A stretch of 64,000 bases of DNA from Oxalicibacterium solurbis (GTDB lineage: Bacteria; Pseudomonadota; Gammaproteobacteria; Burkholderiales; Burkholderiaceae_D): positions 434,001-498,000 of the forward strand of contig NZ_BMDP01000001.1 of NCBI RefSeq assembly GCF_014635845.1, read 5' to 3'. This document shows, piece after piece, positions 37,896-48,660 of this stretch. Within the stretch, counting starts at the first letter, position 1. Every line of letters starts with the position of its first letter. Below the pieces are notes generated by a model that did not search any database, had not been told where the DNA came from, and worked only from the letters and a program-made list of their open reading frames with translations. The position numbers were made by a program, and so were the translations under genes.

Positions 37896-38336
37896 TCAAT
37901 TCGCCGCCACGGTTTCCACACCGCGATTGGCGAGCACATCGGCGCGCTCGTTTTCCGGGTGGCCGTTATGACCGCGCACCCACCGCCATTCGACCTGATG
38001 GCGTGCCTGCGCGGCATCGAGCTCCTGCCACAGGTCGGCATTCTTGACCGGCTCCTTCGCTGCCGTTTTCCAACCGCGCGCCTTCCAGCCGTGTATCCAT
38101 TCGCTGATGCCCTTCTGCACGTACTGGCTGTCGGTATGTACGATCACTTCGCACGGCCGCGTCAGTGTGTTCAATGCCTCGATCACGGCTTTCAGTTCCA
38201 TACGGTTGTTGGTCGTGCCCGATTCACCGCCGAACAGCTCCTTCTCGTGCTGACCGAACATCAGCAATGCGCCCCAGCCGCCCGGCCCCGGATTGCCCTT
38301 GCATGCGCCATCCGTGTAAATCTCTACCTTATCCAT
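37896..38336 (-). CDS. rnhA: Ribonuclease HI
   Basis: A 146-residue RNase H that removes RNA from RNA-DNA hybrids. Catalytic residues are visible in [17 protein letters not shown] (Asp), [12 protein letters not shown] (Glu), [13 protein letters not shown] (Asp) and the final [19 protein letters not shown] (His, Asp). Its start overlaps the upstream methyltransferase stop by 8 bases, so the genes are probably translationally coupled. Confidence 0.96.
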   Translation of the reverse strand: MDKVEIYTDGACKGNPGPGGWGALLMFGQHEKELFGGESGTTNNRMELKAVIEALNTLTRPCEVIVHTDSQYVQKGISEWIHGWKARGWKTAAKEPVKNADLWQELDAAQARHQVEWRWVRGHNGHPENERADVLANRGVETVAAN

Positions 38337-39114
38337 TTCCGCCCTGTTTATGTATCTTGTTGGTCGCCGGCACTCCCTGCCGCGCTTTTGCCGTGCGCGT
38401 TTTCCATGCCGGGCCGATCAGGCGCATGCCCTTCACACGCTTGATCGCCTGCACGACGTAGACGGCGCCCAATACCGGCCACCAGCGTTCGCCGGCATTT
38501 TCCATGAAGGCGAAGCGGTTCAGCCATTTCTCCGTTTCGCACGGCGGTGCATAACAGCCGAAGCAGCCGCTCGCCGTTTCCATGTTCAGCAGCTTCAGCC
38601 AATCCTTGATGCGCGGCAAACCGATGAAATCACCATCCTGCGGCAGAAAATAATCGTCACTGACGCGCCCCAGCATCTGGCGCGCGCCCCACAGGCTCCA
38701 CGGATTGAAACCACAGATGATGACCTGTCCCTCGGGAATCAGCACGCGCTCCACTTCGCGCAACACCTGATGCGGTTCGGCAACGAATTCCAGCACATGC
38801 GGCAGCACGACCAGATCGATGCTGGCTGATGCGTACGGCAGTTCCTCGAATTCCTGGATCGCCACCAGCGGACGCGCCGCATTATCGTAGTCGGCGGCAG
38901 GAAGTTGCACATCGGTCAACCAGGTATGCGGCATGCGGCTGCCACGCAAGGTTTCGATTTCCGGCAGGCCGATCTGCGTCGCATGAAAACCGAAGATGTC
39001 GGCAGTCAATTTTTCCAGGCAAGCCTGTTCCCAGTTGCGCACATAGCTGCCCGCCGGACTCTGCAGCCAGGCGCCGAGCGATATAATCGATTTTTCAGAC
39101 GAAATATTGTCCAT
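38329..39114 (-). CDS. SAM-dependent methyltransferase
   Basis: A 261-residue class I methyltransferase-like protein. The region [20 protein letters not shown] and the later [16 protein letters not shown] are characteristic of a proteobacterial family always found beside rnhA-dnaQ or gloB. The SAM-binding glycine motif is not obvious in the N-terminal part, so the exact substrate binding is uncertain. The C-terminal region has a short hydrophobic segment ([19 protein letters not shown]). The start ATG at 39114 lies only 3 bases from the divergent gloB ATG. Substrate unknown. Confidence 0.82.
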   Translation of the reverse strand: MDNISSEKSIISLGAWLQSPAGSYVRNWEQACLEKLTADIFGFHATQIGLPEIETLRGSRMPHTWLTDVQLPAADYDNAARPLVAIQEFEELPYASASIDLVVLPHVLEFVAEPHQVLREVERVLIPEGQVIICGFNPWSLWGARQMLGRVSDDYFLPQDGDFIGLPRIKDWLKLLNMETASGCFGCYAPPCETEKWLNRFAFMENAGERWWPVLGAVYVVQAIKRVKGMRLIGPAWKTRTAKARQGVPATNKIHKQGGNG

Positions 39115-39117
39115 GCC

Positions 39118-39891
39118 ATGCTGAATGTACTGACCGTCCCTGCGTTCAATGACAACTATCTGTGGATCATCCACGATGGCAATCATGCCGCAGTTGTCGA
39201 TCCGGGCGATGCCGCGCCTATCCTGGCCGCATTGAATGCGCACAAGCTGTCGCTGGTTGCTATTCTACTGACACATCATCACGCTGACCATGTCGGCGGC
39301 GTCCCCACCTTGTTGCAGCACGCAAAGGTGCCGGTCTACGCGCCGCGCAACGACCGCATTGCCAATGTCACGCAATCGCTGGGAGAAGGCGACACGGTCC
39401 GCGTTCCAGAACTCGATCTGACGCTGTCGGTGCTCGATGTGCCCGGCCACACGCTGGGCCACATCGCCTACTTCGCGCCGGAGCAGCACTGGCTGTTCTG
39501 CGGCGACACGCTGTTCGCCGGCGGCTGCGGCCGCATGTTCGAAGGCACGCCGAAGCAGTTTCTCGCCTCGCTCGACAAGCTGGCTGCCCTGCCGGACGAT
39601 ACGAAAGTCTATTGCGCGCACGAATACACTTTGTCCAATCTGCGCTTCGCACAGGCCGCAGAACCTGGCAATGACGCCATCGACATGCGCCTGCAAGACG
39701 AACAGCACAAACGCGACAACAACGTGCCGACCGTGCCGTCGACGATCGGGCTGGAAAAGGCGACCAATCCTTTCCTGCGCACGCGCGAAGCCGGTATCGT
39801 CACGCAGCTGGCGTCGGCCGGACGTGCGGCCGGCAACGATCCGGTCGCCGTCTTCGCTGCGTTGCGCGAGTGGAAGAACAATTTCCGCTGA
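39118..39891 (+). CDS. gloB: Hydroxyacylglutathione hydrolase (glyoxalase II)
   Basis: A 257-residue metallo-beta-lactamase-fold enzyme that hydrolyses S-lactoylglutathione, the second step of methylglyoxal detoxification. The metal site [10 protein letters not shown] lies at residues 53-62, with further ligands in [29 protein letters not shown] (bridging Asp) and [14 protein letters not shown]. The C-terminal helical domain ends with FLRTREAGI...[13 protein letters not shown], as is usual. ATG at 39118; a longer upstream frame overlaps the divergent methyltransferase and is rejected. A TATAAT at 39082-39087, inside the start of the divergent gene, may be its -10. Confidence 0.96.
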   Translation: MLNVLTVPAFNDNYLWIIHDGNHAAVVDPGDAAPILAALNAHKLSLVAILLTHHHADHVGGVPTLLQHAKVPVYAPRNDRIANVTQSLGEGDTVRVPELDLTLSVLDVPGHTLGHIAYFAPEQHWLFCGDTLFAGGCGRMFEGTPKQFLASLDKLAALPDDTKVYCAHEYTLSNLRFAQAAEPGNDAIDMRLQDEQHKRDNNVPTVPSTIGLEKATNPFLRTREAGIVTQLASAGRAAGNDPVAVFAALREWKNNFR

Positions 39892-40015
39892 CACAACGCA
39901 GAGGCATATCGTAAAGCCGTCTGGCGATGCGCCGTCGACCTCCCCGTCTGCGCATCCGCCTTGATCTTTTGCTATCTTTCCCGGCTGCAAAGCCTTGCCA
40001 GCTCTACAAATCCGC

Positions 40016-40045
40016 TTGACGCAGGAAAGCAGCTTTCCTTACACT
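40016..40045 (+). promoter_or_regulatory. Putative promoter of mltD
   Basis: TTGACG at 40016-40021, an 18-base spacer, and TACACT at 40040-40045; the mltD ATG lies 55 bases on. One mismatch in the -35 and two in the -10. Confidence 0.5.
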
Positions 40046-40099
40046 CGGTGATTATTTTTTCAGCCGGCTAATCATGGGTCGGTCATTCTGCGAGACCCC

Positions 40100-41638
40100 A
40101 TGCATCCGTCCACACCCAGCCGACTGTTCAAGACTCTTTGCATCGCCGCATTTTCCTTCCTGTTCTCCGGCATTTCCCACGCGAGCGATCTGTCGCTACC
40201 GCCTTATGACTGGGCCAAGAATGCCGCCCTGCAGAACAACCCGGAGCTCGCCAACGATCCGCTCAGCCAGTTCACCGTCGACAGCGACACCGATATCTGG
40301 ATGCGCATCCGTCACGGTTTCGCGATTCCCGATCTGGTCGACAACCCGCTGGTCAACACTCAGACCACGTGGTACGCCTCCCGCCCGGATTACATCGCCC
40401 GCACGACGAAGCGCGCTTCGCTCTATCTGTATCACGTCGTCGAGGAACTGGAAAAGCGCAACATGCCGACCGAACTCGCGCTGCTGCCCTTCATCGAATC
40501 GGCCTTCAATCCGCAAGCCTATTCGTCGGCCAAGGCTGCCGGTATGTGGCAATTCATTCCGTCGACCGGCCGCAGCTACAACCTCAAACAGAACCTGTTC
40601 AAGGACGAGCGCCGCAGCGTCATCGCATCGACCGATGCCGCGCTGACCTATCTGCAGAATCTGTACGACATGTTCGGCGACTGGCAACTCGCGTTGGCAG
40701 CCTACAACTGGGGTGAAGGCTCGGTGCAGCGTGCCATCAAGAAAGCGGAGCGTGCCGGCAAGCCGATCGATTTCAACAGCCTGTCGGCCTACATGCCGGC
40801 AGAAACACGCAACTACGTACCCAAGCTGCAAGCCGTCAAGAACATCATCGCCAGCCCCGAGGCTTACAACATCGTGCTGGAGAAGGTAGACAACGAACCC
40901 TACTTCGTCAGCATCGCCAAGACGCGCGACATCGACGTCAAGCTGGCCGCGCAACTGGCCGAGATCCCGATGGATGAATTCAAGGCGCTGAATCCGCAAT
41001 TCAACCGCCCGGTCATCACCGGCAGCAGCACGACCGAAATCCTGCTGCCGCAAAGTAACGCCGAAAAGTTCAAGACCAATCTGGCGAAATGGACGCATGC
41101 GCTGTCATCGTGGACTGCACACAAGATCACCAACGCACGCGAACGTATCGAAACCATCGCCGCCAAGTTTCATACGACCCCGCAGGTAATCCGCGAGGTG
41201 AATCACATTCCGCCGAAAATGGTGCTGAAGGCAGGCTCGACGATTCTCGTCCCGCGTACTGCCGACATGCAGAAGGACATTACACAGGAAGTCGCCGACA
41301 ACGCCATGCTGGCCATGGCACCGGAGGTGCCGGAAGGCAAGCGCATCCGGTTGACGGTCAAGAGCCGCGATACCTTGTGGTCGCTGGCGAGCCGTTACAA
41401 GGTTTCCGTCGCACAAATTCGCGACTGGAACAACCTGAGCGGCAATCATTTGTCGGCTGGGCAAAAACTGGAACTGTATGTGCACGCAGTTCGCAATGCC
41501 AAGAGCCGCAAGGCAAAAACGGCACGCCATGCATCCGCTGGCAAGATCAGAACCGCAGCTGCCAAATCCGGCAGTACATCGCATGCCAAGGCAAGACTGG
41601 TTTCCGCTCGCGCAAGCGACAAGATCGCCATCAAGTAA
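40100..41638 (+). CDS. mltD: Membrane-bound lytic transglycosylase D-like with LysM domains
   Basis: A 512-residue peptidoglycan-cleaving enzyme. A signal peptide (TLCIAAFSFLFSGISHA) is followed by an SLT catalytic domain with LPFIESAFNPQAYSSAKAAG (catalytic Glu), GMWQFIPSTGRSYNL and LALAAYNWGEGSVQRAI. The C-terminal half has two recognisable LysM-like repeats (IETIAAKFHTTPQVIREVNHI and SLASRYKVSVAQIRDWNNLS), which bind peptidoglycan. There is no lipobox Cys at the cleavage site, so it may be soluble in the periplasm rather than a lipoprotein. The last 50 residues are Lys/Ala-rich. Confidence 0.92.
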   Translation: MHPSTPSRLFKTLCIAAFSFLFSGISHASDLSLPPYDWAKNAALQNNPELANDPLSQFTVDSDTDIWMRIRHGFAIPDLVDNPLVNTQTTWYASRPDYIARTTKRASLYLYHVVEELEKRNMPTELALLPFIESAFNPQAYSSAKAAGMWQFIPSTGRSYNLKQNLFKDERRSVIASTDAALTYLQNLYDMFGDWQLALAAYNWGEGSVQRAIKKAERAGKPIDFNSLSAYMPAETRNYVPKLQAVKNIIASPEAYNIVLEKVDNEPYFVSIAKTRDIDVKLAAQLAEIPMDEFKALNPQFNRPVITGSSTTEILLPQSNAEKFKTNLAKWTHALSSWTAHKITNARERIETIAAKFHTTPQVIREVNHIPPKMVLKAGSTILVPRTADMQKDITQEVADNAMLAMAPEVPEGKRIRLTVKSRDTLWSLASRYKVSVAQIRDWNNLSGNHLSAGQKLELYVHAVRNAKSRKAKTARHASAGKIRTAAAKSGSTSHAKARLVSARASDKIAIK

Positions 41639-41649
41639 AAGAAATAAGC

Positions 41650-41701
41650 GCCTGGCGCGGCGCATGTGGCATGCCGCGTTGCCGGACCGCCAGGTAGTTT
41701 T
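41650..41701. terminator. Branched terminator-like hairpin between mltD and yejF
   Basis: CCTGGCG (41651-41657) pairs with CGCCAGG (41688-41694), enclosing a second hairpin CGCGGC/GCCGCG; TAGTTTTT follows. It lies between convergent genes. Confidence 0.6.
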
Positions 41702-41724
41702 TCCTTCAGCCTTTTCGCTGTCTT

Positions 41725-43320
41725 TTATGCGGCGATACTTTTTCCCGCATCGGCATAGACTGCCGCTGCCAGCAGGCGCTGCGTGTAGGCTTCGCGCGGA
41801 TGCGACAGCACTTCCATCGCCGCGCCGCTTTCCACCACCTTGCCATCCTTCATCACCATCACGCGATGCGCCATCGCACGCATCACGGCCAGATCGTGGC
41901 TGATGAATATATAGGCAATGCCGTATTTGCGCTGCAGGTCGGCCAGCAGCACCAGAATCTGCTGCTGCACCGAGACGTCCAATGCCGACGTCGGCTCGTC
42001 CAGCAGCACCATTTCCGGCTTCAACACCAGCACGCGTGCGATTGCAATACGCTGACGCTGGCCGCCGGAAAATTCATGCGGATAACGCGACATCATCGCC
42101 GGTGACAGGCCGACTTCCGTCAGGACATCCGCCACCGCACGGCGCACGCCGTCCTGCCCCAATTGCGGCTGATGCAGCGCCAGGCCTTCGCCGACGATCT
42201 GCTCGATCGTGCGACGCGGCGACAGCGAAGCGAACGGATCCTGGAATACGATCTGCATGCGTGCCCGCAACGGCCGCAATTCACGGCTCGACAATCGGCC
42301 AAGATCGCGGCCATCGAAATCGACTTCACCGTTCACGCGCGCCTGCGACAGTCGCAGCAAGGCCAGACCCAGCGTCGATTTGCCGGAACCGGATTCGCCG
42401 ACGATGCCTAGCGTCTCGCCACGCTTCACCGTGATCGTCACGTCATCGACGGCAACGAAGGGTTCGCGCTTGAGCCAACCCTTTTTGATGTCGAAGGTGC
42501 AGCGCAGGTGTTCGCCTCGCAGCAATGGCACCGTTCCGGAAGACGTCTCGTCGACAAGACGGTGCGGCTGGCTTGCCAGCAGTTTCTTCGTATAAGCTTC
42601 GCGCGGTTGCTCGAACAGTTCGGCAGTCGGGGCGACTTCCACCATCCGCCCTTTTTCCATCACGCCGACACGATCGGCGAAATGGCGCACCAGATTCAGA
42701 TCGTGCGTGATCATCAGCACGGCCATGTTTTCCTCGCGCTGCAATCGATTCAGCAGTTCGATGATCTGCACCTTGATCGTCACGTCCAGCGCCGTGGTCG
42801 GTTCGTCGGCGATCAACAGCTTGGGCCGGCAAGCCAGTGCCATTGCAATCATCGCGCGCTGGCGCTGGCCCCCGGACAATTGATGCGGGTACGACAGTGC
42901 GCGCCGCTGCGGTTCCGGAATACCGGTCTTGTCCAGCAGTTCGACGGCGCGCAAGGCTGCCGCTTTCGCGCTCAAACCTTCGTGCAGCATCAGCACTTCG
43001 GCGATCTGGTTGCCGATCGTGAACAGCGGATTGAGCGCCGTCATCGGTTCCTGGAAGATCATCGCGACATCCTTGCCGCGCACGGCGCGCATCGCCGCCT
43101 CGCTGCGTTTCAGCAGGTCGTCGTCCTCGAACAGGATGCTGCCGCCATAAGTTGCATCCTGATTCAAACGCAGAATGGACAGTGCCGTCACCGTCTTGCC
43201 GGAACCGGATTCGCCGACCAGCGCGAACTTCTCGCCGGCAGCAATCGAAAAGCCCACATCATCGACGACTCGCGTGCCGTCAAAGGCCACCGTCAGATTG
43301 CGTACGTCAAGCAGACTCAT
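41725..43320 (-). CDS. yejF: Peptide ABC transporter, double ATPase YejF
   Basis: A 531-residue fusion of two ABC ATPase domains powering the YejABEF peptide importer. Walker A occurs twice ([15 protein letters not shown] near 36-45, and [15 protein letters not shown] near 320), with signatures [15 protein letters not shown] and [15 protein letters not shown], and Walker [13 protein letters not shown] and [15 protein letters not shown] at 43320 overlaps the yejE stop (ATGA). The length matches E. coli YejF. Last gene of the operon. Confidence 0.93.
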   Translation of the reverse strand: MSLLDVRNLTVAFDGTRVVDDVGFSIAAGEKFALVGESGSGKTVTALSILRLNQDATYGGSILFEDDDLLKRSEAAMRAVRGKDVAMIFQEPMTALNPLFTIGNQIAEVLMLHEGLSAKAAALRAVELLDKTGIPEPQRRALSYPHQLSGGQRQRAMIAMALACRPKLLIADEPTTALDVTIKVQIIELLNRLQREENMAVLMITHDLNLVRHFADRVGVMEKGRMVEVAPTAELFEQPREAYTKKLLASQPHRLVDETSSGTVPLLRGEHLRCTFDIKKGWLKREPFVAVDDVTITVKRGETLGIVGESGSGKSTLGLALLRLSQARVNGEVDFDGRDLGRLSSRELRPLRARMQIVFQDPFASLSPRRTIEQIVGEGLALHQPQLGQDGVRRAVADVLTEVGLSPAMMSRYPHEFSGGQRQRIAIARVLVLKPEMVLLDEPTSALDVSVQQQILVLLADLQRKYGIAYIFISHDLAVMRAMAHRVMVMKDGKVVESGAAMEVLSHPREAYTQRLLAAAVYADAGKSIAA

Positions 43321-44402
43321 GCGCGCCTCCGCACATCCAGCGCATTGCGCAAGGCATCGCCGATGTTCGTCAGCAGCAACAGCATTACCGTCAGCACGGC
43401 AAACGTGGAAACTGCAATCCACCATGCATCGAGATTGTTCTTGCCCTGTGCCAGCAGTTCGCCAAGGCTTGCCGTACCCGGCGGCACACCGAGGCCCAGG
43501 AAATCGAGGCTGGTCAGCGACAGGATGGCCGCGCTCATGCGGAACGGCAGGAAGGTGACGACCGGCGTCAAACTGTTCGGCAGCACGTGGCGCCAGATGA
43601 TCTGCCGGTTCGACAGGCCCAGCGCGCGCGCTGCCTGCACGTATTCGAGATTCCGGTTGCGCAGGAAATCGGCGCGTACGTAATCGGACAAACCCATCCA
43701 GCCGAACAGCGACAGCAGGATCAGCAGCAGGCCGATGCTGGGCTGGAAGATCGACGCGAAGATGATCAACAGGTACAGCTCCGGCATCGAGCCCCAGATT
43801 TCCATGAAGCGCTGGAAGAACAGATCGGTACGTCCGGCGAAATAGCCTTGTATCGCGCCGGTCAGGATGCCGAGCAGCACGCCGGTCACCGTCAATGCCA
43901 GCCCGAACAGCACCGACACACGAAAACCGTACAGCAGGCGCGCCACCACGTCGCGGCCTCGATCGTCTGTGCCCAACCAGTTCTCGGCCGACGGCGGCGC
44001 GGGGTTCGGCGATTTGGCGAAATAGTTCAGCGTGTCGTAGTGATAGCGATTCGGCGGATAGATCGCCCAGTTACCATCCTTCTCGAACTGTTTCTCGATG
44101 AAAGGATCGAGATAGTCGGCCGGCGTTTCGAAATCGCCGCCGAATTTCTTCTCCGAATAATCGTGGAAAACGGGGAACACGATCTCGCCGTCGTAGCGCG
44201 CAACCAGTGGCTTGTCGTTCGACACAAGTTCGGCGAACAGGCTGAGGAAAAACAGCACGCAGAAAATGATCAGGCTCCAGTAGCCGCGTCGGCTACGGCG
44301 AAAACGCAGCCAGACGCGCTGCCCCGGCGAGATCGCCGTGCCCGAGGCCGGAATCGAAGCCGAGATCGAAGCCGGAACCGCAGAAGTAGAAACGTCGCTC
44401 AT
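43317..44402 (-). CDS. yejE: Peptide ABC transporter permease YejE
   Basis: A 361-residue inner-membrane permease. After a cytoplasmic N terminus rich in Ser/Ala there is one TM helix (SLIIFCVLFFLSLFAELV), a periplasmic stretch with WAIYPPNRYHYDT, and five further TM helices. The EAA-like coupling segment is YVQAARALGLSNRQIIWRHVLPN. ATG at 44402 and the stop both join the neighbouring genes in 4-base ATGA overlaps, a tightly coupled operon. It is part of the uptake system for peptides that, in enterobacteria, includes microcin C. Confidence 0.93.
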   Translation of the reverse strand: MSDVSTSAVPASISASIPASGTAISPGQRVWLRFRRSRRGYWSLIIFCVLFFLSLFAELVSNDKPLVARYDGEIVFPVFHDYSEKKFGGDFETPADYLDPFIEKQFEKDGNWAIYPPNRYHYDTLNYFAKSPNPAPPSAENWLGTDDRGRDVVARLLYGFRVSVLFGLALTVTGVLLGILTGAIQGYFAGRTDLFFQRFMEIWGSMPELYLLIIFASIFQPSIGLLLILLSLFGWMGLSDYVRADFLRNRNLEYVQAARALGLSNRQIIWRHVLPNSLTPVVTFLPFRMSAAILSLTSLDFLGLGVPPGTASLGELLAQGKNNLDAWWIAVSTFAVLTVMLLLLTNIGDALRNALDVRRRA

Positions 44403-45454
44403 CGATTCAGGCTTTCGAACTGCAGGCGCGGATCGGCCCAGACGTAACAGAGATCGCCGATCAGCTTGACCACCAGGCCGATCAGCGTGAACAGGTACAG
44501 CGTGCCCATCACGACCGGATAGTCGCGGCGGATCACCGATTCGTACGACAGCAGGCCGAGCCCGTCCAGCGAAAATAGCGTCTCGATCAGCAGACTGCCG
44601 GCAAAGAAGGCGCCGATGAAGGCGGCCGGAAAACCCGTCACCAGCGGAATCAGCGCGTTGCGGAACACGTGCTTGTACAGCACCGTGCGCTCGCTTAATC
44701 CCTTCGCACGCGCGGTCAGCACGTACTGCTTGCGGATCTCTTCGAGGAAAGTGTTTTTCGTCAGCATCGTCATCACCGCGAACGAACCGGCAACCGATGC
44801 CGTAACCGGTAATGCGATATGCCACAGGTAATCCAGCACCTTGCCCACCAGCGACAGCTGTTCCCAATCGTCCGACGTCAATCCGCGCAACGGGAACCAT
44901 TGCACGAAACTGCCGCCGCCGAATATCACCAGCAGGAACACGCCGAGGATGAAACCCGGAATCGAATAACCGATCAGCACGATCATGCTGGTGATCGCAT
45001 CGAAACGGCTGCCTTCACGTACCGCCTTGGCGATCCCCAATGGCAAGGAAATGAAATACGTCAGGAAGAATGTCCACATGCCGATCGTGATCGACACCGG
45101 CAGTTTGGAAACGACCAGTTGCCAGACATCCATGTGATGATAGAAGCTCTGCCCCAGATCGAAGGTCGCGAAGCCCTTCAACATCTGCCAGAAGCGTTCT
45201 GCGGGCGGCTTGTCGAACCCGTACAACGCCTTGATTTCGGCCACACGTTCTGCATCGATACCCTGCCGGCCGCGGTACTGCGCCCCGCCACCGCTGGCTT
45301 CACCGGCCATGCTCGTTTGCTTCAATTCGGTCAGTGCCTGCTCGACCGGCCCGCCCGGTACGAACTGGATCACCGCGAACGTGATTGCCACCACGCCGAA
45401 CAGCGTTGGCAGCATCAGCAACACGCGCTTCAATATGTAGGACCAGATATTCAT
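44399..45454 (-). CDS. yejB: Peptide ABC transporter permease YejB
   Basis: A 351-residue permease with six predicted TM helices. The N terminus MNIWSYILKRVLLMLPTLFG is typical of DppB/YejB proteins, followed by a long periplasmic loop and the coupling segment YVLTARAKGLSERTVLYKHVFRNAL. It starts 24 bases after the yejA stop and overlaps yejE by 4 bases. Confidence 0.93.
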   Translation of the reverse strand: MNIWSYILKRVLLMLPTLFGVVAITFAVIQFVPGGPVEQALTELKQTSMAGEASGGGAQYRGRQGIDAERVAEIKALYGFDKPPAERFWQMLKGFATFDLGQSFYHHMDVWQLVVSKLPVSITIGMWTFFLTYFISLPLGIAKAVREGSRFDAITSMIVLIGYSIPGFILGVFLLVIFGGGSFVQWFPLRGLTSDDWEQLSLVGKVLDYLWHIALPVTASVAGSFAVMTMLTKNTFLEEIRKQYVLTARAKGLSERTVLYKHVFRNALIPLVTGFPAAFIGAFFAGSLLIETLFSLDGLGLLSYESVIRRDYPVVMGTLYLFTLIGLVVKLIGDLCYVWADPRLQFESLNR

Positions 45455-45478
45455 CGCGTCTCCTTCATCTTCCCTACC

Positions 45479-47278
45479 TCAGCGCGGCGCACTCTGCCAC
45501 CACGTACTGATCACGTAGGGATCGGCACGGTAATACAGCGGTAACCGTTCCGGCATGCCGAAGCGGTTCCAGTAAGCAATGCGATGCGTCGACGAATACC
45601 AGTGCGGAATGACAATCGCCTTGTTCAACAGCACGCGATCCAGCGCGCGTGCTGCAGCCGTCAATTGCCGGCGCGTATCCGCCTTCACCAAAGATGCGAC
45701 CAGGCTGTCGACCGCCGGATCCTTCAGCCCCCAGTAATTGCTCGATCCTTTTTCGTCGGCTGCCTTGGAGCCGAACATGTCGAACATCTCGTTGCCCGGA
45801 CTGTTGATGTCCGGGAAGCGCAGACTGGTCATGTCGAAATCGAAATCGTCCATCCGCTGCTGGATCAGCGCGTAGTCGGCAGTACGCTGCGTGACCTGGA
45901 TGCCGAGCTTCTGCAGATTGCGTGCGTAGACGCTGATGATGCGCGACATCGCGCTCTGGTCATCGAGGATTTCGAACGTGAATGGCTCGCCCTTCACGTT
46001 GCGCAACGCGCCGTCGCGATACGTCCACCCGGCCTGCCGGAACAGTTCGACTGCTTCCAGCAGATTGGAACGCAGCGAATGCGGCGGCGTTGTCGTCGGC
46101 GGTACCGGTGCCGGACCGAACACGGCCGGATCGAGCCTGGCGCGCAACGGCTCCAGCAACGCCAGTTCATCGGCAGACGGCAGGCCGGTCGCCGCCATCG
46201 GACTGTTGTTGAAGAAGGAATAGATGCGCGTGTAAGAGTTGAAGAACAGCTGCCGGTTCAGCCATTCGAAATCTAGCGCCAGCCCCAGTGCGCGGCGCAC
46301 CCGCACGTCCTGGAACTGCGGGCGACGCAGGTTCATGATGAAACCCTGCATACCGGCAGTGTTTTCATGCACAAATTCGCGCTTGACGATACGGCCCTGC
46401 TCGAACGGCTTGCCCTGATAGCTGCGCGTCCAGTTCTTTGCGCTGTATTCGACGACGACATCGAACTCGCCGGCCTTGAATGCTTCCAGCCGCGCCAGAT
46501 CGTCCTTGTAGAAGCGATAGTGGATGCGTTCGAAATTGAACATGCCGCGGCGCACCGGCAGATCCCTGGCCCAGTAATCCGGATTGAGCCTGTATGTAAT
46601 CGCGCGGCCGGTATCGTAGCGATCGATCAGGTAAGGGCCGCTGGCGATCGGCGGCGTCAATTGAATCTTGTCAAAATCGGTGCCCTGCGCCCACTTGCGC
46701 GAGAACACCGGCACATCGCCGACCAGCAGCGGCAATTCGTGATTGCGCGATTTGAAGTCGAAGCGCACGGTGCGTTCGTCGACGACCGTGCAACCCTTCA
46801 CCTCCGCGTAGATCACCTTGAATTGCGGCGCGCCCTTCGCCATCAAGGTGTCGAATGAATATTTGACGTCGGCAGCCAGCACTGGATCGCCGTTGTTGAA
46901 ACGCGCCTTCGGATTCAGGTGAAAGGTCATCGACAGCCGATCGGGCGCCAGTGTCATGTCGTCAGCCAGCAGGCCATACATCGTCGCGACCTCGTCGGCC
47001 GAGCCGGTCGCCAGTGTCTCGAACATCAGGTTGGATACGCCTGCCGCCGCCACACCTTTCAGCGAAAAGGGATTGAACTTGTCGAAACTGGTGCGCCGGT
47101 CGGGATTGGCCAGATACAGATCGCCGCCCTTGGGTGCATCGGGATTGACGTAATCGAAATGCGTGAAATTAGCCGGATACTTCGGCGTGTCGTACAGCGA
47201 AAAGGCAGGAGCGGCGAAGGCATCGCCACCGTGGGCGAGCAGGAAGACCAGCAGAAAAGTGAAGAAAGTCTGGGCCAT
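45479..47278 (-). CDS. yejA: Periplasmic peptide-binding protein YejA (family 5)
   Basis: A 599-residue solute-binding protein of family 5 that delivers peptides to YejBEF. A signal peptide ([18 protein letters not shown]) precedes [27 protein letters not shown], the start of the mature domain. [23 protein letters not shown] is the typical signature. It is the first gene of yejABEF and is divergent from fabI, with 184 bases between them that carry both promoters. Confidence 0.94.
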   Translation of the reverse strand: MAQTFFTFLLVFLLAHGGDAFAAPAFSLYDTPKYPANFTHFDYVNPDAPKGGDLYLANPDRRTSFDKFNPFSLKGVAAAGVSNLMFETLATGSADEVATMYGLLADDMTLAPDRLSMTFHLNPKARFNNGDPVLAADVKYSFDTLMAKGAPQFKVIYAEVKGCTVVDERTVRFDFKSRNHELPLLVGDVPVFSRKWAQGTDFDKIQLTPPIASGPYLIDRYDTGRAITYRLNPDYWARDLPVRRGMFNFERIHYRFYKDDLARLEAFKAGEFDVVVEYSAKNWTRSYQGKPFEQGRIVKREFVHENTAGMQGFIMNLRRPQFQDVRVRRALGLALDFEWLNRQLFFNSYTRIYSFFNNSPMAATGLPSADELALLEPLRARLDPAVFGPAPVPPTTTPPHSLRSNLLEAVELFRQAGWTYRDGALRNVKGEPFTFEILDDQSAMSRIISVYARNLQKLGIQVTQRTADYALIQQRMDDFDFDMTSLRFPDINSPGNEMFDMFGSKAADEKGSSNYWGLKDPAVDSLVASLVKADTRRQLTAAARALDRVLLNKAIVIPHWYSSTHRIAYWNRFGMPERLPLYYRADPYVISTWWQSAPR

Positions 47279-47462
47279 GCGCCGCTATCGATCAGATTAT
47301 TCGGAATGCCCGAGGTGCCGCGATGAAGTTATCGCCGGCTATTCTACAGAAACGCCCGCTCCAGTGGCCGCCGGGCAAAGGTTGCTGATGCGCGCGCCAG
47401 CCCCTACAATCCTGTCCATTCCACCGCAACTGCGGCGCAACCGAGACAAACTGGAGTCGTTC

Positions 47463-48248
47463 ATGGCGTTCTTGCAAGGTAAAAAAATCCTCATCACCGG
47501 CGTGCTGTCGAACCGGTCCATCGCATACGGCATCGCCGCCGCCTGCAAGCGCGAAGGCGCGGAACTGGCGTTCACCTATGTCGGCGAACGCTTCAAGGAT
47601 CGCATCACCGAGTTCGCCAAGGAATTCGACAGCGAACTGATCTTCGAATGCGACGTCGGCAGCGACGAGCAGATCGCCGCACTGTTCATCGATCTCGGCA
47701 AGAAATGGGACAAGCTGGATGGCCTCGTACATGCGATCGGTTTCGCACCGCGCGAAGTGATTGCCGGCGACTTCCTCGACGGCCTGTCGCGCGAGGGCTT
47801 CAAGATCGCACACGACATTTCCGCTTACAGTTTCCCGGCAATGGCCAAGGCTGCGCTGCCGATGCTGAGTTCGAATGCCGCACTGCTGACGCTGAGCTAT
47901 CTCGGCTCGATTCGCGCCCTGCCGAACTACAACACGATGGGCCTTGCCAAGGCATCGCTGGAAGCCAGCGTGCGCTACATGGCCGAATCGCTGGGCCCGA
48001 AAGGCATCCGCGTCAACGGCGTCTCCGCCGGCCCGATCAAGACGCTGGCCGCATCCGGCATCAAGGACTTCGGCAAGATCCTGAACTTCGTTAAGGAAAA
48101 TGCGCCGCTGCGCCGCAACGTGACGATCGAGGACGTCGGCAACGCATCGGCCTTCCTGCTGTCCGACCTGGCGGGCGGTATCACCGGCGAAATCACCTAT
48201 GTCGACGCCGGCTTCTCGCAGGTCGTGCCGGGCATGGGCGGCGAATAA
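47463..48248 (+). CDS. fabI: Enoyl-[acyl-carrier-protein] reductase FabI (NADH)
   Basis: A 261-residue short-chain dehydrogenase-type reductase for the last step of fatty-acid elongation and the target of triclosan. Landmarks are the cofactor site [15 protein letters not shown], the conserved AIGFAP stretch, the catalytic Tyr-x6-Lys in [19 protein letters not shown], and [20 protein letters not shown] at 47463 follows a GGAG-containing sequence. A terminator hairpin follows. Confidence 0.96.
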   Translation: MAFLQGKKILITGVLSNRSIAYGIAAACKREGAELAFTYVGERFKDRITEFAKEFDSELIFECDVGSDEQIAALFIDLGKKWDKLDGLVHAIGFAPREVIAGDFLDGLSREGFKIAHDISAYSFPAMAKAALPMLSSNAALLTLSYLGSIRALPNYNTMGLAKASLEASVRYMAESLGPKGIRVNGVSAGPIKTLAASGIKDFGKILNFVKENAPLRRNVTIEDVGNASAFLLSDLAGGITGEITYVDAGFSQVVPGMGGE

Positions 48249-48273
48249 TCGATCCAGAGCATCACCGATACGG

Positions 48274-48304
48274 CAAAAACGGCACCTGTTGGTGCCGTTT
48301 TGTT
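48274..48304 (+). terminator. Rho-independent terminator after fabI
   Basis: AAAACGGCACC and GGTGCCGTTTT pair across a TGTT loop, 27 bases after the fabI stop. Confidence 0.85.
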
Positions 48305-48369
48305 ATGTATTCCCCGTCAACGCAGAATGTTTCTCTTCATGCATTGAATCGTCGTATCTGCAACACGCC

Positions 48370-48399
48370 TCGACAGCGCACGGTCTCCCGGTGTAGAAT
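48370..48399 (+). promoter_or_regulatory. Putative promoter of rhlE
   Basis: TCGACA (48370-48375), 18-base spacer, TAGAAT (48394-48399); each hexamer has one mismatch to the sigma70 consensus. Confidence 0.5.
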
Positions 48400-48660
48400 G
48401 CAAACCTTGCGTTGCGACAGGCAGCGCATTTTGCAGCATCGCGAACCGTTTAGCAGTAACGATAAAGCCCTCCCGCCTATCAGGTGTCGAATTCAGACAC
48501 CGTCCCGGCGCAAAGCTTTTGTGCCGGAATCTCTCCCAGATTTTTTCACGCTGTTTCGTTGGTTGGCGTTGCATTTTTGCGTACGCGATTTTTCATGATG
48601 ACGGTCTGCACCGCCGGCCTCGTCACGAACGTTCGCAGCGCTGATTTCACGAAAGAAGAT

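Larger units (their letters stand above)
48249..48660 (+). other. fabI-rhlE intergenic region, probable long rhlE 5' leader
   Basis: 412 bases holding the fabI terminator, a candidate promoter at 48370-48399 and, if that promoter is used, about 255 bases of untranslated leader before rhlE. In-frame upstream codons exist, but none extends the known RhlE N terminus. Confidence 0.5.
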
